From: Melampsora larici-populina 98AG31
Taxonomy: Eukaryota > Basidiomycota > Pucciniomycetes > Pucciniales > Melampsoraceae
Direction: 5' to 3'
Assembly (NCBI RefSeq): GCF_000204055.1
Contig: NW_006768779.1
Span: 586,350 to 650,349 of the forward strand
Length of the DNA stretch: 64,000 bases
This document shows positions 1 through 11,486 of this stretch, one piece after another. Under the pieces are notes generated by a model. The model saw only the letters and a list, made by a program, of their open reading frames with translations. It was not told the DNA's origin and ran no database searches. Both the position numbers and the translations under genes were made by a program. Each line of letters starts with the position of its first letter. The first letter of the stretch is position 1.

Positions 1-856
1 GTGCTGAGAAGTAGGTAGGCTGTAGCTGAGATAGGCTGTGTTGACTAATCGATTTTGTAAAAGTTTTCTATTTTGAATTTCAATTTGGTTTAGTTTGATA
101 CATATTCTTCAACTCAGCTGTAGTCTGTAGTCTGTATTCGAAAACTTAATTTAACTTGAACCTTTGCTTTCTTTCTTTCTATCTGAGCAATTTCTCGTTC
201 GGTTGCTTCCTTCTCATCATAAATACCTACCACACAACCAAATCTTCTGGTGGTCTCTAAATACCGACCGTCATGACTCATCTTTCCCTTCACCGACCGC
301 TCATTTTTCAAATCACACGTTTTCTCATCAACTTACAGCTACACTACATATCCTTCAGCTCTGATCTGCAAGAGTCTTGAAAAACAAATCAAGAAGCCCC
401 ATATGTAGAACCAAGCTTCATGCCAAGCCAACGCATTGGTCAACAAAGGTCAACAATCCAGCTTCCGGCCGATCTGACTTGATAAGATTTGAACCCGAAC
501 TGTTGAGACGTACAAATTTATTTATGTAAGTATGTACAGTCAATTTCACAAAGCTTGGAAAGAATTCCACGCCAATTTGCTCAAGTTTGGCAGGCAAGAG
601 TTTCCAAGCTTTCTGCAATCGACTGTAAACCTTCTTTCGCAGTGTACGACATAGAGGAGCCGCACCAATTACTTTTTCTCTCTTTTCTTAACTCCTTCCA
701 CTTTGCACTTTCAATCAGGAGTAAAGAGACAGCTACATGCTGAGCTATGTAGGCTTATATATGTACATATTGTGAGCAGGTAGATACAAACAACTGCTCA
801 ACTGAGACAATTAGAAAACACAAGGTTTGGATTCCTCAATAAGGTGGTAGGGGGCG
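1..856. other. No gene recognised
   Basis: AT-rich sequence. Only short open frames overlapping on both strands occur, with no initiator context, splice pattern or domain that I can recognise. Nothing is called here. Confidence 0.5.
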
Positions 857-1004
857 GTACTCAAGTATTGTTCTGGAAATTTTAACAAGACTTTTTCCAG
901 AACGCCGAAAGTTTTTTCTTTGGTGTGTTCTGGCAGTTCTTCTGGCATTCTACAACTTTGAATTCAAAATGACCCACACTCCAGAATGCCAGAACCCTGA
1001 GTAC
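857..1004. mobile_element. Possible MITE with short inverted ends
   Basis: The left end reads GTACTCAAGTATTGTTCTGG and the right end, reverse-complemented, starts GTACTCAGGGTTCTGG, so both carry GTACTCA followed shortly by TTCTGG. About 148 bp, non-coding. The target duplication is ambiguous because GTAC is itself palindromic, so the borders are tentative. Confidence 0.35.
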
Positions 1005-2519
1005 ACGCTACATGAACCCACTCATCCTCACTCACATCAACATCAGACACCTAATCACATCACCACATCTTTCATTTCAAATAATGTCTAAGCAAATCAT
1101 AAAGCTTGGATCCCACAGTGATGTGATGACTTATAGTGAAGAAAACAAAATGACATATAAGCAATCCATGAGGCTTGGATTCCACAGTGATGTGGAATCT
1201 TAAAGTAAGACAGCTTTGGGTTTTGTTGACTGCAACACATTCTGTGCCACAGTGGTGGCAAGAAATGGAAAAAAAGATTGATTTTCTAAAATATGATGGA
1301 TTGATTGTGGAAATCATGAGATTGTTATGAAACACTTGAAAAAGAATAAATCTAACTGAAGAAGTTTGAGAAGATGATGTAAAGATCAAAAAGAAATTGG
1401 GGATCAATTTTGTTTTCTTGTACTTGAAAACAAACTTGAGAATATCAATCAACTTTGTAGAATTTCAAGGGAGATTGGTGTATTGATTGATTTGTGTTGG
1501 AAGTTTTGAGGAAAGGAATTCTCTCTCTTGGTTATCTACTTTTATGACACCACAAGGACACTTGGATACATTCAGGATGTCCTATTTTTTGCAGTGGGCA
1601 AGACATCCTGACACAGTCTCCTGAAAGGCATCCACCAAACATCCCCCTTCGACACCGTCACAGAGTGTTCCAAGATGTTTCTTGTAGATTCAAACTAAAT
1701 GTCCCCCTCCTTTAATTCCTTTCTTACTAATTCTTTTGAATTAATTTTTACTGATTTACTATTTTTTTGAATTTTATCTCTTCCAATAACGGTTCTTATC
1801 AGATGATTTAATACATATATGATTGAAATAACAATAAACATATGATTTATAAGCAACTTTAAGACTCTTGCTGACCAATAACTTCACCAATAAATTTGAT
1901 TTTGAATAAAACACAACTTTACCACATAATTTTCTAAAATTTTGCTAAATAGAGATCCTGCTCACCACATTGATTAAAGATATACCAAATGGTACCTTGG
2001 AGCTGAAGGACACATGGTGAACACAGTGGCGGGTGTAGGAGAGTTTAGAGATAGTGGAAAAGCTGGGAGGAGCTGGGAATCTGGTATACAAATATAATAT
2101 GAGTGAGTATGAGCTGGCCATGTGGTATATGATGTGTGTAGGTTGGGAAGCAGGTGCATCATGTGAATTTGTTCTGGGTTGATGAGCATAATTGACAGAA
2201 TTGTGTAAGTTGGCGGGTCAGTTTGGATGATAGGAAAGTGAGAGGATGAAAATTTGAAAGAAGGGTGAAATGCATATGAGTCAGAAAGGGTTGGTTTCAG
2301 GAGTTTTGGTGATCAATTTATGGGATCAATCAAAGAAAATTACTCATAAGTAGTTTACCAAGTTATTAGGAAAGTTCAGTGCAAAGAAAAGCTTGAAATT
2401 GATGGAATCTGATCAATAGAAGCTCTTTAAGGCTTATAAATTGCACATTACATTATGATGAGGTAATTTATTTCAAACAAGTTGTTGATATCAGTATGAA
2501 TTACTAGCAAAAGGATTTT
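1005..2519. other. No gene recognised
   Basis: AT-rich. A short direct repeat (GCTTGGATCCCACAGTGATG near 1105 and a close variant near 1173) is visible. No coding gene is supported. Confidence 0.45.
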
Positions 2520-2755
2520 GAAAAGATAAGAAACAAAAACATTAGAAAAATTTAAAAATATAGGTATACATGTTTGGAAATGGTTTTTAGGGTTAATATT
2601 AGATTTACGGGTCTTGTGAGGTTTGCAATATGAAAGAACAGCATTATATTATACAGTAAAAATTTTAATCTTGATGGTTGACTAGGAGGAATAAAAGTTA
2701 TTAGGAAAAGAGTACTTTTTTGAAGTTGATAAAGAAGGGTTCTACAGGTAGTTTA

Positions 2756-3813
2756 GGGCCCGTTCGGTTCGGTCGGTCACATATTATGTGACCGACTTTT
2801 ACACCAAAATTATTACATACAGCAATATACTATGTGGACCATATTGGACCCATATAGTTGCATTTACATATCCGTTTGGTTCGAATATGTGACGTCAATA
2901 TGTCATCACACATCCTCACATATTTGTCCAAATAGAGATACGGCCTTTGGGCTGTATCTACAGCCTCTACCTCTATCTGCCCCTCCCCAATCCATCTTCT
3001 TTGTCCATCCCTTTCTCCTTATCTCAATACCCGCACATCCCCTTTCAGTTCTCTTTTGTTATCCTCACTACTTTGCTCAGTTATCCTCACGGATTCATAC
3101 TCTAGCTAGTTCATCACAGTTGCTATTTACTTTCTTTTTTTGAGTACTTTTTTATCTACTTTTTCATACTTCGCATCCGATCAATCATCCTTTTAAATCA
3201 AAACTGCTGTCTACTTTTTACTCGATCACATTCCTCATCCGATCTAACTTGCTATTAAATGAAAATCACTATCTACTTTTTTCTTTGATCACATTTGTCA
3301 TCCAATCAACCATCTTATCAAATACAAAATTGTTATCTACTTTTGATTTGGATTTGAGAACATGGTAAAACAATGTTCATGAGTAGCAAGAATTTGTTCA
3401 ATACATTCTAATTGCGATAATTTGTGAGTTTGAGAGTGAGGATGAACCACAATAGCTCTCAAAACCAATCGAGGACGGTGCTCGACTGGACTCGAAGTCC
3501 TGCGGTATGAGGACATCGCAAGTCAATCGCAATGAAACTCGTTGTAGGTGAACAAGGAAGATGAGAATGGTCTTGATAACCATTTTGGTTTTTTTGGGGG
3601 GAATAATCGATCAGATTGTATTTCATTATTATCGTTACCAAACAGCAATATGATCAACGGAGGTCAACAGAGGTCTGTTGACCTCTGTTTGGATATCTGT
3701 TTGGTAATCTCGATATCTGAATTACCAATATCTTTATGTGCCCCTTCATATAGGGGCAAAACGAAATTTCGTTTTCAGGGCATATAATATGCAAAAACAA
3801 ACCGAACAGGCCC
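2756..3813. mobile_element. Harbinger-type non-autonomous element
   Basis: The ends are inverted: the left starts GGGCCCGTTCGGTTCG, the right (reverse complement) GGGCCTGTTCGGTTTG, 14 of 16 matching. TTA lies immediately outside both ends (2753-2755 and 3814-3816). A 3-bp TTA/TAA duplication with a G-rich terminus is known for PIF/Harbinger elements. The 1058 bp hold only short frames and no DDE transposase. A palindrome (arms AGGTCAACAGA / TCTGTTGACCT, 3661-3684) and GTCGGTCACATA / TATGTGACCGAC near the left end are visible. Assignment is by ends and duplication only. Confidence 0.6.
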
Positions 3814-3956
3814 TTACATATGTAATGGTGGTGGTAGTAATTTTCAAGCTTCCCAAGATGATTTTCCGGGATTTTTAACTTTATAGATGATGATGTAACA
3901 TTACTGTGTAAAGAGGTGAAAAGGTGTGAATTTTGTCAAAAATGGAGGTTTTCAGC

Positions 3957-4234
3957 TCACACTCACACCTGGCGCCTTTTTCGTGGCCCGGGGCGTGGCC
4001 AGGGCCATGGCCTAGCATGGTGTGGCCCAATGTGGCCTTCCATTTAAAGAACCTCAGATCTGCATTTTTGGTTGCTATTCCCTGCTTAAGACCATCTTTA
4101 AAGGGACTTTGACTGAATTCCATGCCTGTTGAAGGCCATGAAGAGGTTGGTGTGTGGGCCACAGTGTGGCCTAAGCCCTGGCCCTTGACATGTTTCCCCT
4201 CCAGGGTGCCTTGTGGCACCAGGTGTGAGCGTGA
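3957..4234. mobile_element. hAT-type MITE, 278 bp
   Basis: TTTTCAGC occurs directly before (3949-3956) and directly after (4235-4242) the element. Ends are inverted: TCACACTCACACCTGGCGCC on the left and TCACGCTCACACCTGGTGCC from the right. The interior is GC-rich compared with its surroundings and rich in GTGGCC. The R1 copy at about 61461 has a single, uninterrupted version of this site. An 8-bp duplication is the hAT hallmark. No coding capacity. Confidence 0.75.
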
Positions 4235-5229
4235 TTTTCAGCTTATTACATATGTCACATGTTGTCAGAACTGGATGGTAGATGGCTCATTCAATGCAGA
4301 AGCATGGATTACATAATGTACAAACTTTGAACCACTAGTAAAAGTGGTGTGTGAAGAAATTTATAAGCAGAATAAGAAATTGGTGTGAACTTCAAATTTT
4401 ACACTTACATGCAAACATGTAACAACATCTACTTACAAAAACCTCAAATTCACAGCTCAATAACTCATCCATTACTCATCAGAAGTACTTGATATGATGC
4501 CAATTATTAATCAGCATCACGGGCTCTATAAGATGCACTTTTGTAATCAGAAATTGGACATCATCTGAGAAAACTGTAACTAAAAATAGGTTTTCAGCCA
4601 GATTACAAGGAAAGATCACCTGTAGTCATCATAAGAAGCGCTGTGTAACATCTAATTGCATCTTTTATCACTTTGGCTGGGTAAATTGCACATTGATTGG
4701 TTTTTAGGGGTGTTGACCATTGTAAGAGTTGTTACACATCAATATATATACTCATGGATGATTTTGGGATTTTTGTTCCCTTTTCTGCATCTTATACCTT
4801 TGTTATAGTGTTATAAATCATCATTTATTTACTAGATTTGTACTTAGTTCACTTAAATCCGCCTTCAAAGCAAGGAGAAATTTATTTACGTGTGTTAAAG
4901 ACTATAAGTCTCTTTGGGAAGAATACTTACAACAGTATTGCTAGTAATTGATATTGTTTTGTGGACTTTTGCACTTAAAAACTGGAATAATACTCATTGA
5001 AAGTAAGGCTCCAACCCGTGCCCGGATGCACTGGGGCACCTGTCCTGGACAGGCTCAGAAGCTGCTGAGGCCCAATAGTAGCCCTCTCTTGGGCTTTTGT
5101 TAGGTCTCTGGGGCTCAACTCAGGCATTAAAGATTGATGAGCTGACACAATTTCACTCAGAAACAGCTCAGAGTGTTGTAGGTATAGATGGATACATGGT
5201 ATCTTCTAAATATACGGGTAACAGTTAAA

Positions 5230-7290
5230 ACAAAAGGTTGTATATTTCAGATGAGTTGCTTAACGGTGTCCTAAACCAAACTTGAACCAGCTTTTTACAC
5301 ACAACAGGGCCCCACAAGTGAAGGCCTTCATGCTCATCCAGTACTTAGTCCATAGACAACTGCCTCCTGAGAAAACTTGTTTGGAAGAGACACTTGTGGC
5401 GGCACAGCCAGGTGAGCATGAGCCATTTGAGCCAATGTAGGGAGATTTTTTTGCTCCAACTTCCAATGGTCTAGTGGTTTGCAGTCTTTGCGTTTGCAGA
5501 GCCCAGTAATGTAAGTATCTACTTCCTGTTCCCCTGTGAGCTTTGATCCACGATTTACAAATTGTCAAGCTCCAAATGCTTGACACTTGGGTTCTGGCTT
5601 GGTTGAAGGCACATCACTGCTTTCTGTATCATTGGATTGGAATTTGATCGCTTCCTTCAAGAACAAGGCTTTGAGCACAGCCCTGTCGCGGATTTGGGCT
5701 AGATTGAGGGTCTGATTGTAAATCTCCACCAGCTTGCTATGAGTGTCCTAGAAATTGCCACAAAGATAGACAGGCTTTTGTGCAGCAGCTCAATAGTAGT
5801 CCATCACCTTCTTCTTGATTGGATTGATTGTGGCTAAAAAGACTGAATTGGTGACAGTCAACAAGGCCTATGTACATAGTTCAGTGTATCAGTGTACTGA
5901 ATTGTGAAGTTCAATGAATTAACAGGAAACTCACCAGATCAAGTGACTCAATAAGAATTTGATAGGTTGGGATCACATCAGCAAGAGTTGGTGATTTAGC
6001 AGCCAAGAGTAGAACTGTGGCCTCCTCCAAGGGATGTGAAAACTTTTTGAAGCTTTCTAAGAGATCCCACTCAGAGGATGAGATGGTGTATTGAATGTAT
6101 TTGTTGTTGGTAGTGAGCATGTTTACTGCTTTCTTCAACTTGATTGCTCAATCAAGACAATTTAAGTCAGAATTCCATCGTGTCTTCACAGGTTGTACAA
6201 AACCTTTGTGCAAACCACATGACTTGGCCAGCTTCTGGAATGATTGGAGTTGTTGGGGGGGTTTATAAATATAGGTGATGAGTGTGTAAAGCCTCTTGAA
6301 TGCACTATTCCCTGGCTGAGGGGCAGACTTGTTTTCAAGCCAATCATTCAAACAATTTACTGTAGGACCAGTATCTGTATTTCCAAGAGCCTTACTAAAG
6401 CTTTTGATTCCAGCTTGAGCAGCCAAATTGACAACATGGGCTATGCAGCCTAAGAGGTGAGTTTTTGCATTGAATTCAGGGATATGAGGTTGGAGTAGTT
6501 GGGCCATGGCAGCCTTTGTGTTGGCAACATCGGCTGTTAAATTAAAAACTTTATCAATTATTTCAAAATCTTTGAGAGTTTTGTGAAGAAGCTTGACTGA
6601 GTTTTCCGCTGAATGATCCCCATCAATTTCCTTCATAGCAAGAATGATCTCTCAAAGCTGAACATCATTGTTGATCCAGTGTACTGTGATACCAAGTATT
6701 GACTTCCGAGATGGTGCAGACCATCCATCAAAGGTCAGGGAGACATAAGGAGTAGCCTTCAGAATTTCAATAATTCAGAGTGAGAGAGATCAGAACTGTG
6801 ATATGATGTATTCAGATTGAGTGTCAGATCTGTAGTGAAGGTCACGGATTTTGGGATTTGCCACTTCAAGGAGGTCTCAAAACTCTGCACTCTCAACTAA
6901 TGAGAAAGGAAGTACCTGCATAACAATCAGTTGGGTGACTGCAGCTTTGTAGTTTGCAGCATTCAGCTTGATTATCTTCAAGAAAAAAAAGGTATGGTAA
7001 GAGTCAAGATAAATTAGTGACTTGAAACAGAAGAAATTGAATCAATAGCAAAAGTGAAGAACATACAGGACAAACCTGTCTTTCCTTGGCATATTTTTCC
7101 ATGTTAATAGCGGACTCTTCTGTTGCAGCTTTTGACGTGATTCTGTATTTCTTAGAAGGGTGCCGTATCATTGACTTTGTTGATGATGTTTTATCTTGTG
7201 TGAGCTCAGCAAGGCAAAGATCATTGCTCCCTGGGTTGACTTTGGCTTGACATATTAGTGCATCCTTGTTGTTGATTTTCTTCTCTATAA
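5230..7290 (-). pseudogene. hAT transposase, degenerate
   Basis: Read on the minus strand the order is that of hAT transposases: a BED-like cysteine pair (about 7240-7200), a catalytic-core block around TFDGWSAPSRKS (about 6735), the CIAHVVNLAAQAG motif (about 6440), TRWNSDLNCLD (about 6180), then a C-terminal dimerisation block with LPTLAQMAHAHLAVP (about 5440) followed in another frame by ATSVSSKQVFSGG (about 5390). A GTGAGT...TAG intron is likely at about 5935-5868. Damage: in-frame stops near 6655 and 6148, further stops between 5800 and 5740, and a frameshift inside the dimerisation domain. A C-to-T change at an Arg codon would explain the stop at 6148. It cannot make a full transposase. 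Confidence 0.85.
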
Positions 7291-8369
7291 AGTAATTGTC
7301 AGCCCTGAGTACATATACATGTACCCAAAACTAACCTGTAACAGTAAAAACACTATGTATAAAATTAATTACATGTTACATACTAAGCATAGACTGTATT
7401 TAACATGTAATACAATGTATCAAAACCTTTATTACATATACATGAGCACTCAAAACAACATGTAATATGTAATAAAACACTATTTACACCTCATAACTCA
7501 GTGTCAAGAGTTAAAATGCTTATATTACATATCATACATAACATGTATATGTAATCAAGCATCACTAGTAATAATCATTAACATATAGTAATGATTAACC
7601 CTGAACCAATGTAGTGATAATAACAAATATCACTACAGTTAGGTTTAGAGAGGAGAGTATATAAACCCCTCCTCTCTCAGCCTTCAGAAATTTCCCCCAA
7701 ATCAATTATTACACTACACTTTTAAAGAACAACATTAAAGTTCTAAAGAAGTAACATCAAGATTCTTACCAAGATAAGACTAGTGATAAACTTCTTACAA
7801 CTTTAATCAGCTTCCTGATTAAAAGTAAGTAATACATTCATTCATATCCCTCTGGATCCTCTGCGTCCCCCAAGTAGAAATCCAAATAGGTTGGTGACCT
7901 CTAACTGCCCCAGGTTAGTGACCTTAAGAAGAACTTTCAGGTTGGTGACCATAAGAATAACCCAAGGTTGGTGACCATAAGAACAACCAGTTTGGTGATC
8001 TTTATCTCACCCTTTAAATCTGTTAACAGAAGATCAAAGGAGGGTCTTGGATCCAACCCTCATCCATTACTTATAATACTTGATATTATTATAATCTCCT
8101 TTTAAGGAGTCAATTAACTGTAGTCTGTCTGGGTTTGTCCAAACAGACTACTTGTTCTCTTCCTCCCCTTCCTTTTCCTTTCTTTATTTCACTTGTAGAT
8201 ACTACATATATGAAATAAAGAATTGAAATTTCCTTAATCAAACCTACCAATTGCCCAATTAGTGAGTTTAGAGTCCTCTTAAAGAGCACCTACCCTCACA
8301 GTAATGCCATACCCCTGAAGATATTGCGCCAGAATTATTCTGTGAATTGGCTTGAGAATTGTGCTCTGA
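7291..8369. other. AT-rich non-coding part of the hAT element
   Basis: No gene seen. Visible structures are a near-palindrome TGTAGTGATA / TATCACTACA (7609-7636), a TATA-like AGTATATAAACCCC (about 7657-7670), and an inverted pair TAGTCTGT / ACAGACTA near 8122-8150. The TATA-like sequence after a palindrome could be an LTR-type promoter from an older insertion, but no matching second LTR was found. Confidence 0.3.
7889..8000. repeat. About 26-bp tandem repeat with GGTTGGTGACC core
   Basis: The core recurs at 7889, 7913 (one change), 7940, 7966 and, degenerate, at 7991, giving spacings of 24-27 bp. Units share the following ATAAGAA in the third and fourth copies. Possibly a regulatory or leader repeat of a retroelement; function unknown. 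Confidence 0.6.
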
Positions 8370-9500
8370 CACAGTGCCCGTTGAATGCGTCCTTGACGTC
8401 AAGGTCACAGCTTGTGTGTAGTTTTGTTCACATTTCGTTCACACGAAAGCATTATCTGTAACACAGTTTCCTGAGACACACGAACAAAGGGGAGATTTTG
8501 CTCAGAGGTGAATGATATTCCCTTCGTCCTTAGTCAAAGCCATTCAGCTCCTTCTCCCTGAGCGCTCACCTACCGTCAGGGACTCGAAGCCAAACTCCTC
8601 ACTGCCAACTCAATTTCAAGTTCGATTCTAACTCAAGTTTGAGTTCAAAGTTGTGGAGAGGTTGGTTCATAAATGCAGAAGATTTACAATAAATCATGAC
8701 TGACGGTCAGGACAAGGCAGAAGAGCAGAGCGACATGTCAATATGCAGTGGTATAAGCGAAGGGGCTGCCAACCACTTTGCGTCTTTCAAATATCAAATG
8801 ACCTTTGGAACCAAGGTCATGATGTGATTTGAACCTGAAAACCCCGGGTCTTCTTGCCGCGAAAAAACGAACTTCTTCATATCTGAAGGCCCTCGTCGAG
8901 TCGTGCCTTGGAAACCAGATAACTCAGTTACGGCCAGGCACAAGTAGTGTCCGCATCAAGGTAAACCTATCAGTTCAAGCGGCGATGGTTGGGTTCTGGA
9001 TCCAATCTCTGGAGCGTCTGCGTAGAGTGCGATTAAGCGTACGGCATCTGAGAAGGCTTATCTTCATCCCAAGTCAACAAGAAATTGTTCCTTCAATGAT
9101 GCTTCAAATATGGACCGTAGATTACTATTGACTCTCTTCAAAGCCACTGACCAGATAGTCTAGAGTCCCCAGATCTAGATGATGACTAGTACTCCTTGGA
9201 CTCGAGATATTGATCTCCCTTGACTCAAACGGAAGGGAGTATATGTGTTACCAACTGGTGGAAGTCTGAATGAGTTTGCCTATGTTGTTTACACCTTCAT
9301 GAGCCTTCATGTCCATCAAGACCCTTAAGCCCCATATTACTCAGTAGGTGTTGAGTTTCAGTCAAAGGCTAAGCATTGACTGTATAAGCCATTATCCTCA
9401 GTCGGCTGAACAAATATTGTTTGGAAACAATCCAATTGCGAGTGAATCTGTAGATAGCACTGTGACCTCGACGTCAAGGACGCATTCAACGGGCACTGTG
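8370..9500. mobile_element. CACTA-like element with 41-bp TIRs
   Basis: Bases 8370-8410 and the reverse complement of 9460-9500 agree at 40 of 41 positions; both start CACAGTGCCCGTTGAATG. TGA lies just outside each end (8367-8369 and 9501-9503), a 3-bp duplication as in CACTA/EnSpm elements, whose termini also begin with CAC. The 1131-bp interior has only a 100-codon frame (8829-9131) without a recognisable domain, so it is probably non-autonomous. It lies inside the hAT element. Confidence 0.65.
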
Positions 9501-9806
9501 TGAAGTGCCCATAGATTTTGAGTCAGGTTCTTCAGAGTCTATGATAATAGTTTTTGGTCTTTTTTGGTTGGTTTTTGGACTCAATGAATTACAGGGGTGT
9601 TTGCTGCTGATTGTAGCTGGTTGTGCTGAGCATGTCATATTGATGATGAGCAAGGTAAAATCAAGTACAATCTGGTTGGGGTAATCAGGCTACAAGGCCT
9701 TGGGGCCCGCCCAAGCTTGGGCAGCCCTCAAATAAATTGGGCCAGGGCCGGGTCGGAGCCTTAATTGAAAGTATTGAGAACTATTTCTCTGGGGCCTATT
9801 ATCTTT

Positions 9807-11264
9807 TTGACTATTATCACAAAGTGGTCAGCAAGTGCCCATTTAACATATCATATTCTCTTAGCTTGCACATTTGTTCTATGTACTACAGATTTTCTCA
9901 AAAGGGTGTTTACGTGCTAGGATTGCAGAACTTGATAGATCTGGGATGCTGAGGTTGGTATAGCCTATCAAGTCACAGGGGAGAACTTGTGGATTTAAAT
10001 TGAAGCCTTACAACTGGTGGCCAAATTTTTCATGTGTATCATTATGTGTGGAGTTCAAGCTTAGTTGCACAATTAATTGACATCTTAGTTCCTGAAGCCT
10101 TAAGGGCCTTTTTGCAAAGCTCAGATATTTCAGAGAGAGACTGTTAATGCATCTTTACTAACAGGATCAGTCATGCATTCCCTGTGATAGCATGTGTATA
10201 GCTTTACGCTTCTGGCTATGATACACACAATTGGAATGATTCACAATGGCTTTTCAAATGGCTCTTCGGTGTCAGATGAAATGTGGTTCTAGAGAAGTGG
10301 GGAACAGAACTGACTTTCACTCCCCAGGGAATGGTGGAGCTTTCAACCTCCAGTGAGAATGAGACGTAAGGTGAGACACACAATGAGACATCATCCAAAA
10401 ATCTAGTATGATACTTACTATATTTCTATTGAAAATAAAGTACATGTATCCTGTGCCACTCTTCATACATGATAATTAGAATACTTAGAGTATCCTCTGC
10501 CCTAAGCCTAAGCAAACCCCTAACCACTTCTAATTGCTAACCACTCTCTTGGTTTACCATTGTGGTTTTCTTTTTATCATATTTTTATCATTGTTTCCTT
10601 ATATTATATCACTGTTTGATTTTTTTGCATTGCTTACTTTTTTATTGTGGTTTGTTTCATTTGACACTGACGTCCCAGTCATTGTCTTATAACCTTGTTT
10701 TGTTCATCAGAACTACTTTTCAAGCAATGATAGCTTACATGATAATCAAATCATTGTTATGGATTGTTGTGGTTGATATCATATGATGTGATGATTGATA
10801 TTGTCAGCAAAGTCACGATTAGGAACAGCTCTTTACTTTGAATAAGATCACTTTAATGTTTTTGTTATAATTGGTTGATGTTATTATTTTGCTTGCTTGA
10901 GTGTTGTTAAATGGTCTTTTATCATATGACAATGACAACCAATCTTTCCATTGATAATAAGCAGAAGGATGAAAATTCTTGTGTCAAAAAAATAATTGGT
11001 ATCAAAACTGATCATTAAATGATTGGAAATGATGAAGACAATATTGAGGTGATTCCTTGCTATCCATATGTTGTGATCTAATAAAACATGAATATATCAG
11101 ACTTTAAATTGTTAAGGACTCTAAATCGGAACTTTAAGTTGATAAATGCTTAAATGCTATTTGAGAGGTTTGACCGTGATCACTAATTTGGATGGGAAAG
11201 GGTCAGCGAGGTCTTTCAGGGTTTGATCTGTGGTATCCACTTTATACCTTTGTAATTTCAACTA
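9807..11264. other. No gene recognised
   Basis: AT-rich spacer between the hAT/R1 block and the pogo-type element. Short overlapping frames only; no splice-supported model. Confidence 0.45.
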
Positions 11265-11486
11265 CAGTCTGACCTGCGCAAATGTATACCCGCGCAACTG
11301 TATAACCCGTGAAAATGCATAGGTCAGGGGTTCTCCCCACGTGGTGCGGGCCAAATTTTATGCTTATTGCATAATTATGCCAAAAACCATAATGCATAAC
11401 TTTAAAATGAAAAAACCGGGTCTTGAAACCCATAATGCATAGGTCAACTGGGAGCAAACAGAAGCAAACAGACCAAAACATCAAGC

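Larger units (their letters stand above)
5004..9763. mobile_element. hAT transposon, 4.76 kb, with perfect 8-bp TSD
   Basis: ATTGAAAG lies at 4996-5003 and again at 9764-9771. Termini are TAAGGCTCCAACCCG and, reverse-complemented on the right, TAAGGCTCCGACCCG (one mismatch in 15), with GC-rich sequence just inside both ends. A decayed hAT transposase lies on the minus strand in the first half. The second half holds an AT-rich non-coding part and a CACTA-like element. The equivalent site in R1 copy 2 (about 62440-62455) is uninterrupted, which supports insertion. The element is non-functional because its transposase is broken. Confidence 0.85.
2520..9806. repeat. R1 repeat, copy 1, split by nested insertions
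   Basis: Segments 2520-2755, 3814-3956, 4235-4995 and 9764-9806 resemble, in the same order, the block at about 61090-62480. Shared landmarks are TTACATAATGTACAA (4309), the CACCTGTAGTCATCATAAGAAG stretch near 4618, and the ATTTCTTTACG-like stretch near 4880. Between the segments lie a Harbinger-type element, a hAT MITE and a hAT element. I see no coding sequence in R1. It could be a long LTR or a non-autonomous element; its outer borders are not resolved, and the 5' side (2520-2755) aligns more weakly than 4235-4995. Confidence 0.65.

Noticed and set aside
7889..8000. CRISPR-like array
   Set aside because: Repeats are only 11 bp with degenerate copies and near-identical spacers in a eukaryotic setting.
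7609..8330. LTR retrotransposon in the hAT element
   Set aside because: A TATA-like box and a palindrome are present, but there is no second LTR, no 5-bp duplication and no coding domain.
8620..8845. tRNA-like B boxes (AGTTCGATTCT; reverse complement of TTTGAACC)
   Set aside because: No matching A box or cloverleaf at the right distance. Other TTCGA sites were also negative.
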